DNA of 64,000 nucleotides from an uncultured Pirellulaceae bacterium (GCA_905480235.1 CAJQPP010000025.1:30906-94905), one strand, 5' to 3'. Positions 37,484-47,065 are shown, counted from the stretch's first letter. The notes: a model not told the origin generated them from the letters alone. Program-made: numbers and translations.

Positions 37484-38122
37484 ATGACAACGGGTTTGAC
37501 CATCGCCGCCATTATTCTGGTGCTCCTATGCACTTGGTTCATGGGTTTTTGGAATAATGTCATTACATTCGTGAACACAATTTTTGCGGCCTGCATCGCA
37601 TCGAATTATTTCGAGCCGGTAGCAGATGCGATCGATGGAGGCACGAATTCAAGCACTTACTTGCTGGATTTTGTAGCCATTTGGTTGTTGTTCTTTCTGT
37701 CGTTTATCATCCTGCGGACGGTGACGGATATACTCAGCAAGCATAAGTTGAATGTTGATAAGTGGCTGGAAATGACCGGTCGAACCGTTTTCTCACTGGC
37801 CACGGCTTGGGTTTTCGTGTGTTTTATGCAATTTTCCTTTCACACTGCCCCCTTTCCACCCGGCGAAGGTAATTTTCAGGCGCGCCCCAATAGTGTGAAT
37901 TTTGCAGGAGCTCCGGATCGTTTATGGCTCGGTTTTCTGCAAAGCCGCTCGCAAGGTGCATTGGCCGCCGCCCTACCAACCGGCTATGACGCCAATCAAT
38001 TGAACCCGGCCGACAGAGATTTGGGGGCCATGGTATTCGATTCCAAAGGCGACTTCATTTACAAATACTATAACCGTCGATTAAAACTGTCTCAGCAGGA
38101 TGCTTTGCGGGTCCCGCGTTAA
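37484..38122 (+). CDS. CvpA-like membrane protein
   Basis: 212 residues starting 16 bases after the second pseudo-ATPase. Three or four membrane helices in the first 130 residues (TIAAIILVLLCTWFMGFW, NTIFAACIA, LLDFVAIWLLFFLSFIIL, TVFSLATAWVFVCFMQF) match the CvpA/colicin V production layout; the C-terminal 80 residues are soluble. Its place in the operon suggests a role with the ATPase trio. The overlap with the next gene's upstream frame is not coding. Confidence 0.65.
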   Translation: MTTGLTIAAIILVLLCTWFMGFWNNVITFVNTIFAACIASNYFEPVADAIDGGTNSSTYLLDFVAIWLLFFLSFIILRTVTDILSKHKLNVDKWLEMTGRTVFSLATAWVFVCFMQFSFHTAPFPPGEGNFQARPNSVNFAGAPDRLWLGFLQSRSQGALAAALPTGYDANQLNPADRDLGAMVFDSKGDFIYKYYNRRLKLSQQDALRVPR

Positions 38123-38150
38123 CACCCCTCGAAATTTCTCGGCAGTAGTT

Positions 38151-39011
38151 ATGGCTAAATTCAACGAGAGTGCGGACGATTCACTGTCGGAGCTGGAATA
38201 TAAACCCATTTTTGGGCTCTCTATCGTCGCTTTCGTTCTGAGTCTGTTGGGAGTCGCCTCTGTCATCTCTCCGCCAATGGTCATCCTGAATGTCATTGCC
38301 GCCATTCTGGCAATTTTCTCCATTAGCAAGATTGAGATTTCCAAACGCTACGCCGGAATGAAAATCGCCCAAACAGCGCTCTTTCTGGCAGTGTTATTTT
38401 CAGCCTTTTCGCTTACCAGCACCTTCGGTCGGTCTTGGTACGTTTGTTATCAAGCCAAGCTTTGTGGCGAGAAAGTAGCGGATTTAATCAGTGAAGGACG
38501 CTATCTAGAAGCCTTTCAATACACGGTGGAACCCAACAAGCGCAAGCCTCAGGGAGCGGATTTAGAGCAGCTCTATAAAATTCCCGAAGACATCAGCATG
38601 CAGCCTAGCCAAGAAGTCATGCGCTATGTCAGCTGGATTAAAAACCCACCGATTTCCATTATTGAGGAGGATGGTCGCCAAGGCGATCTTCAGTTCCTGG
38701 GCTTTGGCCGAGTCGAAATTGACACCGAATCCAAACGCATCGCGGTCTCCTGTAATTACCGATACCAACCGAAATCGAGAGATTTACAGGCCTCCAAATT
38801 TGAGATGATCTTTCGGCGAATCCTCGAACCAGACTCGAGCGAGGCCAATTGGCAAATGCTTGGGTTTGGTATTCAGGAAGGACCCAAGGGGGAAATTGAG
38901 ATGATCAAAATCACCGGGCCCCAAAAAGATGAAGAGGAAGCAGAGGCCGTGGAAGAAGGAAAAGAAAAGCCCGCGACCGAAACGCCAACAACGGATGCCG
39001 GCAAGCAATAA
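38151..39011 (+). CDS. Membrane protein of unknown function, end of PilT operon
   Basis: 286 residues from the ATG at 38151, 28 bases after the CvpA-like gene. Two or three N-terminal helices of a DUF4190-like type (IFGLSIVAFVLSLLGVASVI, VILNVIAAILAIFSI, IAQTALFLAVLFSAFSL) are followed by a soluble periplasmic or cytoplasmic domain and a strongly acidic, Glu/Lys-rich tail (DEEEAEAVEEGKEKPATE). The function is unknown. Co-directional and closely spaced with the four genes before it. Confidence 0.68.
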   Translation: MAKFNESADDSLSELEYKPIFGLSIVAFVLSLLGVASVISPPMVILNVIAAILAIFSISKIEISKRYAGMKIAQTALFLAVLFSAFSLTSTFGRSWYVCYQAKLCGEKVADLISEGRYLEAFQYTVEPNKRKPQGADLEQLYKIPEDISMQPSQEVMRYVSWIKNPPISIIEEDGRQGDLQFLGFGRVEIDTESKRIAVSCNYRYQPKSRDLQASKFEMIFRRILEPDSSEANWQMLGFGIQEGPKGEIEMIKITGPQKDEEEAEAVEEGKEKPATETPTTDAGKQ

Positions 39012-39172
39012 GCCCGCCGCTGCGAGAGTTACCCAACGTCATGTCTATTTTGCCGACCCATTGAACGCCCCATTGAGCGGCGAATGAGTATGGCGACATG
39101 CTTGCTGTTCGGGCCCCTGCCCATCATCGATCTGCCAGCCACCGGGGTAAACGGTCTGGCCGGGGCTTGGAC

Positions 39173-39205
39173 AAAAAAAACGGTCGCGAGTAATACTCGC
39201 GACCG
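39173..39205 (-). terminator. Rho-independent terminator of the 39287-39781 gene
   Basis: On the minus strand a perfect 11-base-pair stem (CGGTCGCGAGT / ACTCGCGACCG, ATT loop) is followed by eight T residues. It lies about 80 bases after the gene's stop codon. Confidence 0.88.
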
Positions 39206-39286
39206 TGGCATGTGAATTCGAACCGTTTGGGGAAATTCGTGGCATCGATCGAAAACGCCAGCAAAAACCTGCAGCGTTTTGAAGAA

Positions 39287-39781
39287 CTAGCCACCACCCA
39301 TGTTGACGGGGGGTGGATTCAAATTCTGCACGATCGTTTCCTTCTGAATGGGAAAATTCAGTTCGGGATCGAGAGGTTGGCCAGCAACGGCGGAGTAATA
39401 ATGATAGACCCCTTCAAGGTCAGGATTACGTTCGATCATGAGGGGTGGGAATTTACTGAATACGATATGAATATCGTGGTTCTTGACTAACAACCCGCTT
39501 CGCCAGCGATAAGTTTTGACGATGCAATCTTCACGCATGCTGTCATCGGTTCGGAAAGCTTCTTGACCAATGACTTCATCGATATCCTTGCTGGTGAAGT
39601 TACTGGGGTCCGAATCATTATCGATGACTTTGACAGCCTCCCAAGCCGTTTGGTAATTGGGTCGAGCTACGCCAAATTCGTAGGCACAACCAAGGCCGAC
39701 AATAAGCAGCAACACCAACAGCAGAGTCAGTCGAGTGGAGGACCCTTTGCGGTTAATTCGTGGTTTTTTCGTGGCAGACAT
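39287..39781 (-). CDS. Hypothetical membrane-anchored protein
   Basis: 164 residues: basic N-terminus (KKPRINRKG), one membrane helix (about 19-38, LLLVLLLIVGLGCAYEFGV), and a soluble domain with aromatic-rich strands (YRWRSGLLVKNHDIHIVFS, VYHYYSAVAGQPLDP). The glycine-rich end is NMGGG. No family recognised. It has its own strong terminator and is preceded by an intergenic stretch, so it is probably a single-gene unit. Confidence 0.68.
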   Translation of the reverse strand: MSATKKPRINRKGSSTRLTLLLVLLLIVGLGCAYEFGVARPNYQTAWEAVKVIDNDSDPSNFTSKDIDEVIGQEAFRTDDSMREDCIVKTYRWRSGLLVKNHDIHIVFSKFPPLMIERNPDLEGVYHYYSAVAGQPLDPELNFPIQKETIVQNLNPPPVNMGGG

Positions 39782-39990
39782 GTTCTGGTCCTGATTTATT
39801 AATGACTCGGATTGCTTGCGAGAGGGATCTCCTGTGGAGCATTCTCATTCGCAGCTTATTTTAATGACTTGTCATTCGGCGCGCAGTCTGAAATCTGCGA
39901 AATGTTCAACGTTTTAAAGCGTATCAACGATTTCGGGCACCCGAGGGGTCGTTTTGTACGTTTGATGACGGGATTCGGCGGGGAACCACG

Positions 39991-40012
39991 AAAAAACGCA
40001 GCTTTTTGCGTG
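39991..40012 (-). terminator. Weak terminator after fabI
   Basis: On the minus strand ACGCA and TGCGT form a short stem around AAAAGC, followed by six T residues, about 20 bases after the fabI stop codon. The stem is short, so termination may be partial. Confidence 0.4.
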
Positions 40013-40031
40013 GCTGAGAATCCCCTGCCAA

Positions 40032-40856
40032 TTATGCCTTGCCGGAAATTTGATCCAACATTCGCCCCGGAGAGCCCATCGCGTTATAGCCGGCGTCAAC
40101 GTGCAAGACCTCGCCAGTGATGCCATTGGATAGATCAGAAAGCAAGAACATGCCAGTTTTGCCAACCTCGTCATGGGTCACATTGCGTTGTAAGGGTGCG
40201 ACCTGTTCGTACAGATGCAGCATATCTCCAACGCCAGCGGCGCTGCCTGCCAGAGTCTTAAGGGGACCCGCGCTGAGAGCATTGACCCGTACATCATGCA
40301 AACCAAGATCGAATGCCAGGTATCGGGTCGTGGCTTCCAAAGCTGCCTTGCAAATGCCCATCACATTATAGCCGGGGACACATTTTTCCCCGCCGAAGTA
40401 AGTCATGCAGGCGATCGAAGCGGAGGGATTAAGGATCTCTCGAGCCGCGTTGCAAACGGCGATCAAACTGTACACGCTAACATCCATCGCCATCTTGAAT
40501 CCCGCACGGCTGGTTTCAATGGTGTCACGCTGTAAATCCGCGCGGTCGGCGAATGCAATGCTGTGCAACAGAAAATCGATGCCACCCATCTCTTGTTGCG
40601 TGGTCGCCATGATTTCGCGGATTTGATCATCATCCTCGACATTCAAAGGTGCCATGAATTTGGCGTTGGGATGCCCCTTGATGGCTTTTTCCACGCGGCG
40701 ACGATTCTTCTTTTTGTCGTCATCTGGACGGTCGGGTAGATGAGAGAATCCGCACTCTCCCCCTTCGTTCATAATATGCTCAGCAACCGCCCAAGCGATG
40801 GAGCGATCGTTGGCGACCCCCAGAATTAAACCTTTCTTGCCGTCAAATAAACCCAT
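40032..40856 (-). CDS. fabI: Enoyl-[acyl-carrier-protein] reductase (NADH)
   Basis: 274 residues, the usual FabI length. N-terminal GLILGVANDRSIAWAVA is the nucleotide-binding loop; the catalytic motif is Tyr163-x6-Lys170 in YNVMGICK, with the second Tyr in MTYFGGE. It performs the last reduction in each round of fatty acid elongation and is the target of triclosan. Cytoplasmic. No other fab gene is adjacent. Confidence 0.94.
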   Translation of the reverse strand: MGLFDGKKGLILGVANDRSIAWAVAEHIMNEGGECGFSHLPDRPDDDKKKNRRRVEKAIKGHPNAKFMAPLNVEDDDQIREIMATTQQEMGGIDFLLHSIAFADRADLQRDTIETSRAGFKMAMDVSVYSLIAVCNAAREILNPSASIACMTYFGGEKCVPGYNVMGICKAALEATTRYLAFDLGLHDVRVNALSAGPLKTLAGSAAGVGDMLHLYEQVAPLQRNVTHDEVGKTGMFLLSDLSNGITGEVLHVDAGYNAMGSPGRMLDQISGKA

Positions 40857-41072
40857 CGTTCCGTAACTCCGCTTGGCGAATTGAATTGGTTTTCGGATGG
40901 CCGTGCCCCGGATGCAGGGTGCCGACCATTGTTGCGTGGACTCAAAATGACTACGATCCAGAATCGTAGCAAGTCCGATTGATTACAGGTTCGGATGTCC
41001 CGAGCCTCGCTTGATTCTATCCGCTGTGAGCTGAATCGGGGAGATGACAGGTTTTTCTGCTGGTGGGACGCG

Positions 41073-42989
41073 ATGCCGACTTTTCACACCCAAAATATTC
41101 AACCTGAAACGCTCGGATACCGGTTGCTGAGCGACTTTATCGGGATGTTGCAGAATTGCCAGGGTGAATTGTCATTCTTGCAGATGGCCCTGCCTCGAGT
41201 TTCCGCGGAACAACCTCAGTCCGCGTCCGTAGCCGTGGTGCAGGGCATCAAAGGCCAGTGGCGAAAATTGGTGACGGTGGGGCGAGCGGTTGATTTGCCA
41301 AGCGAATTCTTGGCCGATGTCTTGGATCGTAATCAGGCGCTGCAGCAAGACGAATGGTCAGCCTGTCCCCTGTTTCCTAACTCGGATCAGCTGCTGCTCG
41401 TCAAATCGCAACCGGTCATGTCGGAAATGGAGTGCTCCAGTTTGGCGGCGGCCTTGGCCGCGGGTTACGAGATTGCTAGACAATCGGCCGTGGATCGACA
41501 GCGTTCGCAACGTTTGGTGGCCATGCTGGAAATGACTGTTCGCTGGAATCAAACGCAGGAAACCGGGCAGCTGCTGCAAACGATGGTGGAAACATCGACA
41601 CAGCTTTTGGATGCCGAGCGGGCCACCATTTTTTTATTGGATCCCAATTCCGCTACCCTGATTGGCCGGCCAGCTTTGGGAGTGGAGGGCGGCGAGTTGC
41701 GAATTTCGGAAGGCACGGGCGTCGTAGGAAAAGTAGTGCAAACGGGTCAGCCACGGCGCGTCGACACCGATATCGCCAATGAGCAAGCGCAGATCGATCG
41801 CACGGTGGATCAACAACTTGGGTTCCAAACTCATTCCATCTTGTGCGTGCCGATGGCCGACCAATCGGGGAAGACCATTGGTGCGTTTGAACTACTCAAT
41901 AAAAAACAGGGTAATTTCTCTCAGGCAGATGAAGAGGCATTAACGGAATTGGCAGCTCACGCGGCTGTGGCAATTGGAAATACCCAACATGTGGAAAGCC
42001 TCAAGACGACTCAAAAACAAGTCGCAGATCAAGCTGCTCAAAAAGTGCATTTGATCGGTGAATGCCCCCTCATTATCGATTTGAAAGAGACCATATCGCG
42101 GGTGGCAGCGACGGAATTGGCCGTTTTGACCCTGGGAGAAAATGGAACCGGGAAAGAAGTGGTCGCGCAGATGATTCACTACTTGAGCGAGCGTCGCGAC
42201 AATGTGCTCGTCGCGGTGAATTGCGCGGCGATCACTGAATCGCTATTGGAAAGCGAGTTGTTTGGGCACGAGAAAGGGGCGTTCACCGACGCACACGAGG
42301 CGCGGCCAGGTAAATTTGAATTGGCGGATGGCGGCACTCTTTTTCTGGATGAAATTGGCGACATGAGCCTTGGGGGGCAAGCCAAATTGTTGCGGGTTTT
42401 GGAGGAGAAAGTTGTCGTCCGAGTGGGCGGGTCACTTCCGATCACAACGGATGCCCGAGTCATCGCGGCGACTAATCAGGACTTGGCTCAATTAGTCAGG
42501 GATAAAAAATTTCGCGAAGATCTCTTCTTTCGTTTAAATGTCGTCAACCTGACGTTACCGCCGCTGCGCGAACGGGGCGAGGATGTGATTCTGTTGGCGA
42601 ACTACTTTTTGAAGGATTTCTGCGCCAAAGCGCGACGTCCGGTACCCAAGTTTACGGCGGCCGCGCGGAAGAGATTGTTGGCGCATAGGTGGCCCGGTAA
42701 TATCCGCGAGCTGCGCAATATGATGGAACGACTGGCGTATCTTTTTACAGGTGAAAAAATTGATGCGGGCGACCTGTCCTTCATCATGAGTCCCGGCTCA
42801 AACGAACCGGTGGTGCCACTGGATCTACCATTGACCGACGCGACCCGCCAATTTCAAGCGGACTACATTGAGCGTCACATCAAACAATCCCGAGGCAACA
42901 TGACTCAAGCCGCGGAACGTATGGGGCTGCATCGCTCGAATCTGTACCGAAAAATGAAGCAGTTGGGGATGGAAGATCCAGAGTTTTAG
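41073..42989 (+). CDS. Sigma-54-dependent transcriptional activator with GAF domain
   Basis: 638 residues from the ATG at 41073; an ATG at 40995 adds 26 residues that look non-structural (FFCWWDA), so the shorter start is preferred with low certainty. Order: N-terminal sensor-like region (1-150), GAF domain (about 165-320), AAA+ domain (Walker A GENGTGKE, ELFGHEKGAFTDA, Walker B GGTLFLDEIGDM, arginine finger area FREDLFFRLNV), and a Fis-type helix-turn-helix at the C-terminus (MTQAAERMGLHRSNLYRKMKQLG). The loop that contacts sigma-54 reads GAFTDA rather than GAFTGA. The signal and target genes are unknown. Confidence 0.87.
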   Translation: MPTFHTQNIQPETLGYRLLSDFIGMLQNCQGELSFLQMALPRVSAEQPQSASVAVVQGIKGQWRKLVTVGRAVDLPSEFLADVLDRNQALQQDEWSACPLFPNSDQLLLVKSQPVMSEMECSSLAAALAAGYEIARQSAVDRQRSQRLVAMLEMTVRWNQTQETGQLLQTMVETSTQLLDAERATIFLLDPNSATLIGRPALGVEGGELRISEGTGVVGKVVQTGQPRRVDTDIANEQAQIDRTVDQQLGFQTHSILCVPMADQSGKTIGAFELLNKKQGNFSQADEEALTELAAHAAVAIGNTQHVESLKTTQKQVADQAAQKVHLIGECPLIIDLKETISRVAATELAVLTLGENGTGKEVVAQMIHYLSERRDNVLVAVNCAAITESLLESELFGHEKGAFTDAHEARPGKFELADGGTLFLDEIGDMSLGGQAKLLRVLEEKVVVRVGGSLPITTDARVIAATNQDLAQLVRDKKFREDLFFRLNVVNLTLPPLRERGEDVILLANYFLKDFCAKARRPVPKFTAAARKRLLAHRWPGNIRELRNMMERLAYLFTGEKIDAGDLSFIMSPGSNEPVVPLDLPLTDATRQFQADYIERHIKQSRGNMTQAAERMGLHRSNLYRKMKQLGMEDPEF

Positions 42990-43040
42990 GGCTGTTTTGC
43001 CGCTACCGAGACCTCGTTGAGACGCTTTTTTGGGCCGGCG

Positions 43041-43133
43041 CGAGATTCTGTCCTACGGACCCTCGGTGGATAGCCCGGGTCGAGAATCTCGGGCGTCACG
43101 GCAAGAGGAGCCAAAAACCGGGGTTTTTTGGGG
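43041..43133 (+). promoter_or_regulatory. Structured leader upstream of rplU
   Basis: Two inverted repeats lie between the activator gene and rplU: CGAGATTCT (43041-43049) with AGAATCTCG (43083-43091), and CCAAAAACC with GGTTTTTTGG (about 43111-43131), the second ending in a T-rich arm. They could end the upstream transcript or form a leader controlling rplU. Confidence 0.35.
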
Positions 43134-43247
43134 GTATGCAGCGTTTACTGGCGATTTTGCCCCTCGACCGGAAATAGCCCTTCGGCTAGAATCTGCGATT
43201 CCGAATTCGTCAAACAGCACCATAAAAAGTCTGAAAAGCAGCCCATC

Positions 43248-43556
43248 ATGTACGCGATCATTGCCGACGGCGGCCGTCAACACAAAGTAGAAGAAGGTCA
43301 AACTCTTGAAGTTGACTTGCGACAAGTAAACCCCGGTGATCAGGTAACGTTCGATCGCGTCTTGGCGATTGGTGGGGAAGAGGGTTTCAAACTGGGGACT
43401 CCTGACGTCAGTGGCGCTAGCGTGACTGCGAAAGTCTTGGATCAGTCCAAAGGCAACAAAGTCTTCGTGCAAAAATTCCGTCGCCGCAAAAACAGTAAAC
43501 GCCGCACCGGCCATCGCCAAAAATACACACGCGTGCGAATTGAAAAAATCGCATAA
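43248..43556 (+). CDS. rplU: 50S ribosomal protein L21
   Basis: 102 residues, the standard length, starting MYAIIADGGRQHKVEEGQ and ending with the RNA-binding FRRRKNSKRRTGHRQKYTRVRI. The ATG at 43248 was chosen by family length. rpmA (L27), which usually follows rplU, is absent here; a terminator follows instead. Confidence 0.95.
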   Translation: MYAIIADGGRQHKVEEGQTLEVDLRQVNPGDQVTFDRVLAIGGEEGFKLGTPDVSGASVTAKVLDQSKGNKVFVQKFRRRKNSKRRTGHRQKYTRVRIEKIA

Positions 43557-43590
43557 CCTATTCGGTTTACTCGAATAGCCAGTAGATATA

Positions 43591-43627
43591 AACGGCCTTC
43601 CGAACTAAAGCGGATGGGCCGTTTTTT
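43591..43627 (+). terminator. Terminator after rplU
   Basis: AACGGCC pairs with GGCCGTT across a 20-base loop, followed by TTTTTT, 35 bases after the stop codon. The convergent rhomboid gene ends at 43639, so the A-rich left arm may not serve that strand. Confidence 0.75.
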
Positions 43628-43638
43628 GTTGCGCGACG

Positions 43639-44664
43639 TTACTTTCTCAAGCCGAGATCCGAAAGTAATTTTGGGAAATAGCCGATCGCCATACCGGTGA
43701 TCAGACCAATGCCATGCGCCCAGTTAGCGACGTTATCGATGAAGCCGGGTGACATGCAGAGCACCAGCCAAACTAAAAGAATCACGACAGTGGACATCGA
43801 TACATACATACCGGCTTTGGGATCAAAGGTACTCTTCATCCAGATGTATCCAAACAGCCCATAGATCACACCGGACATGCCTCCTAAGCTTATGCTCCAA
43901 TGGTTGATGTAATTCGCAATGGCGGCACCATCCCATTGCTCCGGCGTTAAACATTGCACCATATTGGACGGAACGGCGATGATCACCACCAGAACGGCCA
44001 ACCAAACCGCGCTGTGGCGGGACTCGATTTGGCGGGCAAAATATACCAGCATGTACATGTTGAACAACAAGTGCATGATTCCGAAGTGAATAAAGACGGG
44101 CGTGATGGTCCGCCAAAGCTCGCCACGCTGTAAACTTGCCAAACGCAAGCGATTATCCCATGACAGGCCATTCGTCACTTCCACCGGGTCAGTAGGAGGC
44201 GCGTCAAGGACAATCTGCTGGCCCAGCGCACCGCTGATCGAACAAAACGATAACGCCCGCATGGTCGCCCCATCTTTGTCCTCTCCCAAATTGGTCATGA
44301 ACAACGCCACAATGACGCAAATTACGACAAGCGTCACAGTAAAGGGAGCCGTTTTATGGATCGGCGCAGTCCACCGATCACTGGTCATTTGCACGCGATT
44401 GGCTCTGGCCTGTTGCAACTTCTTTTCATTGGCCCGCATCATCTTTTGAGCCAGATCAACGGCCTCGTGATACTTCACGTCTTCAGGGTTTGCCTGAAAT
44501 TCGCCCAGCAACGCCTTCGCGCGATCCAGAGCATCTTCATCTTTAACCCAAACCTGCCAACGCGGTTCGCCTTGCTCGACGTGATTACCGATCTCGTGCG
44601 TCGTGAGATATGCCGAAATACGCTCGGCGTGTTGCTGATTGTCGACGCTGCCTATCAAACGCAT
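43639..44664 (-). CDS. glpG: Rhomboid intramembrane serine protease, GlpG-type
   Basis: 341 residues. A cytoplasmic N-terminal domain with a GlpG-like start (RLIGSVDNQQHAERISAYL) precedes six or seven membrane helices. The catalytic Ser is in GGMSGVIYGLFGY and the His in NWAHGIGLITG. The conserved hydrophilic loop WRTITPVFIHFGIMHLLFNMY is present. It cleaves within membrane helices of other proteins. The gene stands alone between convergent rplU and a divergent gene. Confidence 0.9.
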   Translation of the reverse strand: MRLIGSVDNQQHAERISAYLTTHEIGNHVEQGEPRWQVWVKDEDALDRAKALLGEFQANPEDVKYHEAVDLAQKMMRANEKKLQQARANRVQMTSDRWTAPIHKTAPFTVTLVVICVIVALFMTNLGEDKDGATMRALSFCSISGALGQQIVLDAPPTDPVEVTNGLSWDNRLRLASLQRGELWRTITPVFIHFGIMHLLFNMYMLVYFARQIESRHSAVWLAVLVVIIAVPSNMVQCLTPEQWDGAAIANYINHWSISLGGMSGVIYGLFGYIWMKSTFDPKAGMYVSMSTVVILLVWLVLCMSPGFIDNVANWAHGIGLITGMAIGYFPKLLSDLGLRK

Positions 44665-44932
44665 GGGATCAGTTTCTTAGGGGGGTCAAAATTTAATTGC
44701 TGGGCGAAGAAGCTGGCCGAAAACCGCTAGCGAACTCGCGATGGAGGCCTTTCTGCCGTTTACTAACTTATCCAATCCAACTGCTTTCACCAACCGCAGC
44801 CCGCCAACAGATATCACGTGGTGTCTAACGGCTAGGTTCGAGCTTGCCAGAAACCCCGAATTCATGGAAAGTCCTCGCCACGTGTCTCCAGCGAGGCAGG
44901 TAACGTCCATCAACTCATGAAACGAGTGCGCT

Positions 44933-47065
44933 ATGTCCACCGATTCGTTTTCAAGTTCCAGCGAAGGCACCCCGGTATCCTCCCGGGAGCGTCGTCGGGC
45001 GGTGGGGCCTCATCCAAATCATCAAGATGGTCCGCCCATTGATCGCAAATTGATACAGGAAACCCGCGATCAAATTCGCGCGATGGTGGATGAAATAACG
45101 ATCCTGTCGCAATCTGAGTGCTCGCCCCAGGAGTTTTACCAGGGCTTTTTAAGCCGCACGACGGGCGCACTGGCTTCCGTGGGAGGTGCGGTTTGGAGTC
45201 TGCAAGAGGGGGGTGGACTAAAACTGGAATATCAAATCAACCTGGCAGAATCGGGGTTGGTTGAAAACGAGGCAGCCCAAATCTCTCACGATCGTTTATT
45301 AAAACAAATGGTTTCCAGCGGCGAACCCGATTTGGTACCGCCACACAGCGGCGTTGCCGCAGACGAAGGCGCCAGCAATCCCACCGATCATCTACTAATG
45401 ATAGGGCCCTTGGTGGTGGAAAAAAATGTGGTGGGCATCGTGGAAATATTCCAACGACCGGGCGCTGGCCCGACCACCCAGCGAGGTTACTTGCGATTCC
45501 TCGTGCAGATGTGCAAAGCAGCCAGTGATTATTTGCGCAATCAACAATTACGTCAGTACGGTGCGCAGCAGGCGATGTGGAATCGCATGCAGACTTTTAT
45601 ACGAGCCATTCACGGAAGTCTAAACACTCGTGATACGGTGTATGCGATCGCCAACGAAGGTCGCCGGTTAATGGATTGTGATCGTGTCAGCGTGGCGTTA
45701 AAGCAAGGCGCTAAAATGCAGGTACAAGCCATGAGTGGTTTGGACACGATTGAACGTCGCGCCGAACAAATCAAAAAACTATCCAAGTTAGCAACCATGG
45801 TTACCAAAGCTGGTGAGCCGTTGTGTTACACCGGCGATGATTCTCACCTGCCTCCACAAATTGAGTTTTGTTTGCACGACTATCTTGACGCTTCGCACGC
45901 CAAGCTCGTCATCATCGAACCACTTCGAGAAGTCAATCGAGAGCTTGGCGATGACAGCTCTACCCGGATAGAAACGGAGCACCCAGGGCGTGTGGTTGGC
46001 GCGTTGATTGTGGAAAAATTAAGCGAGGACAAAGCCACCTCAGATTTACAGCATCGCGTGCAAACGGTTGTGACTCACAGCAACGATGCGTTAACGAATT
46101 CATTGGCTCATTCCGGCATGTTTTTAGCACCGGTTTGGACGTGGTTGGGGAAAACTGCCGCCTTAACACAGGCTCGAAATCTGCCAAAAACGCTAATGGC
46201 GGCTGCCGTGTTGTTATTGGTGATGGCCGCGTTGTGGGTCGTGCCTTATCCATTTACGTTAGCCGCCAACGGCGTATTGGTTCCCGAGAACCGCAGCGAA
46301 GTGTGGGCGGATGTGGACGGTGTCTTAAAAGAGATTCTGATTCCCGATAACCCGGATGCTGTCGTCAGCGCGGGCGCAGTTTTGGCTGTCATGACCAACA
46401 ACGACTTGATGGTGGAAATTCGCAATTTACAGGGCCAACTTGATAAATCCAATGAAGAAGTAAACAAACTCAAACGAGCGCAACATACGCCCATGACTCC
46501 TGCCGAGGCACGCATGATTGGCGGAGAGTTAGCGGAGGCAGAAACGTTACGAACAAGTTTGATTCGCCAGTTGGAGCTGAAATCAAATAAAGCGGACTCA
46601 TTAAAGGTGCGAGCGCCTGTGACAGGGCAAATTTTTAATTGGCAGCTCCGCGAAAACCTGCTTCGCCGACCCGTCAGCCGAGGCCAAAATTTGATGACGA
46701 TCGTACACCCTGAAACACCATGGGAAATCGAATTGGAGTTTCCCGAACGCCGGGTCGCCCATTTGTTAACAGCTCAGCGCGATGGGTCCGAAAACCTGCG
46801 AGTGACATTCACCTTGGCCTCCCACCCCGGAAATGAGTACACGGGCCGGCTGATCCATGTGGACAATAAAATGGACGTACGGAGCGACGAAGGGAACGTG
46901 GTTTTGCTGCGAATCGGTTTCGATAAGCAGCAGTTCCCTCACGATTTATTAAGAAGCGGAACGCGTGTCACGGCCCAAGTGCACGCCGGCCAGCGTAGTC
47001 TGGGATATGTGTGGTTTCACGAACTCATCGAAACGGCCCACAATACTTGGTTGCTTTGGTTTTAG
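44933..47065 (+). CDS. GAF-domain protein fused to a membrane-anchored HlyD-like adaptor
   Basis: 710 residues in three parts. The first (about 40-200) and second (about 215-395) are GAF-like sensor regions in the cytoplasm. One membrane helix lies near 418-436 (LMAAAVLLLVMAALWVV). The rest is a HlyD/AcrA-like adaptor: lipoyl-type half motifs (ANGVLVPENRSEVWADVDGVLKEIL; LKVRAPVTGQIFNWQL), a short coiled coil (NLQGQLDKSNEEVNKLKRA) and a beta-barrel end. Such a protein could sense a cytoplasmic ligand and pass a signal to, or gate, an export complex. The second adaptor gene follows 138 bases later. No transporter or M50 protease partner is present in the window. Confidence 0.75.
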   Translation: MSTDSFSSSSEGTPVSSRERRRAVGPHPNHQDGPPIDRKLIQETRDQIRAMVDEITILSQSECSPQEFYQGFLSRTTGALASVGGAVWSLQEGGGLKLEYQINLAESGLVENEAAQISHDRLLKQMVSSGEPDLVPPHSGVAADEGASNPTDHLLMIGPLVVEKNVVGIVEIFQRPGAGPTTQRGYLRFLVQMCKAASDYLRNQQLRQYGAQQAMWNRMQTFIRAIHGSLNTRDTVYAIANEGRRLMDCDRVSVALKQGAKMQVQAMSGLDTIERRAEQIKKLSKLATMVTKAGEPLCYTGDDSHLPPQIEFCLHDYLDASHAKLVIIEPLREVNRELGDDSSTRIETEHPGRVVGALIVEKLSEDKATSDLQHRVQTVVTHSNDALTNSLAHSGMFLAPVWTWLGKTAALTQARNLPKTLMAAAVLLLVMAALWVVPYPFTLAANGVLVPENRSEVWADVDGVLKEILIPDNPDAVVSAGAVLAVMTNNDLMVEIRNLQGQLDKSNEEVNKLKRAQHTPMTPAEARMIGGELAEAETLRTSLIRQLELKSNKADSLKVRAPVTGQIFNWQLRENLLRRPVSRGQNLMTIVHPETPWEIELEFPERRVAHLLTAQRDGSENLRVTFTLASHPGNEYTGRLIHVDNKMDVRSDEGNVVLLRIGFDKQQFPHDLLRSGTRVTAQVHAGQRSLGYVWFHELIETAHNTWLLWF

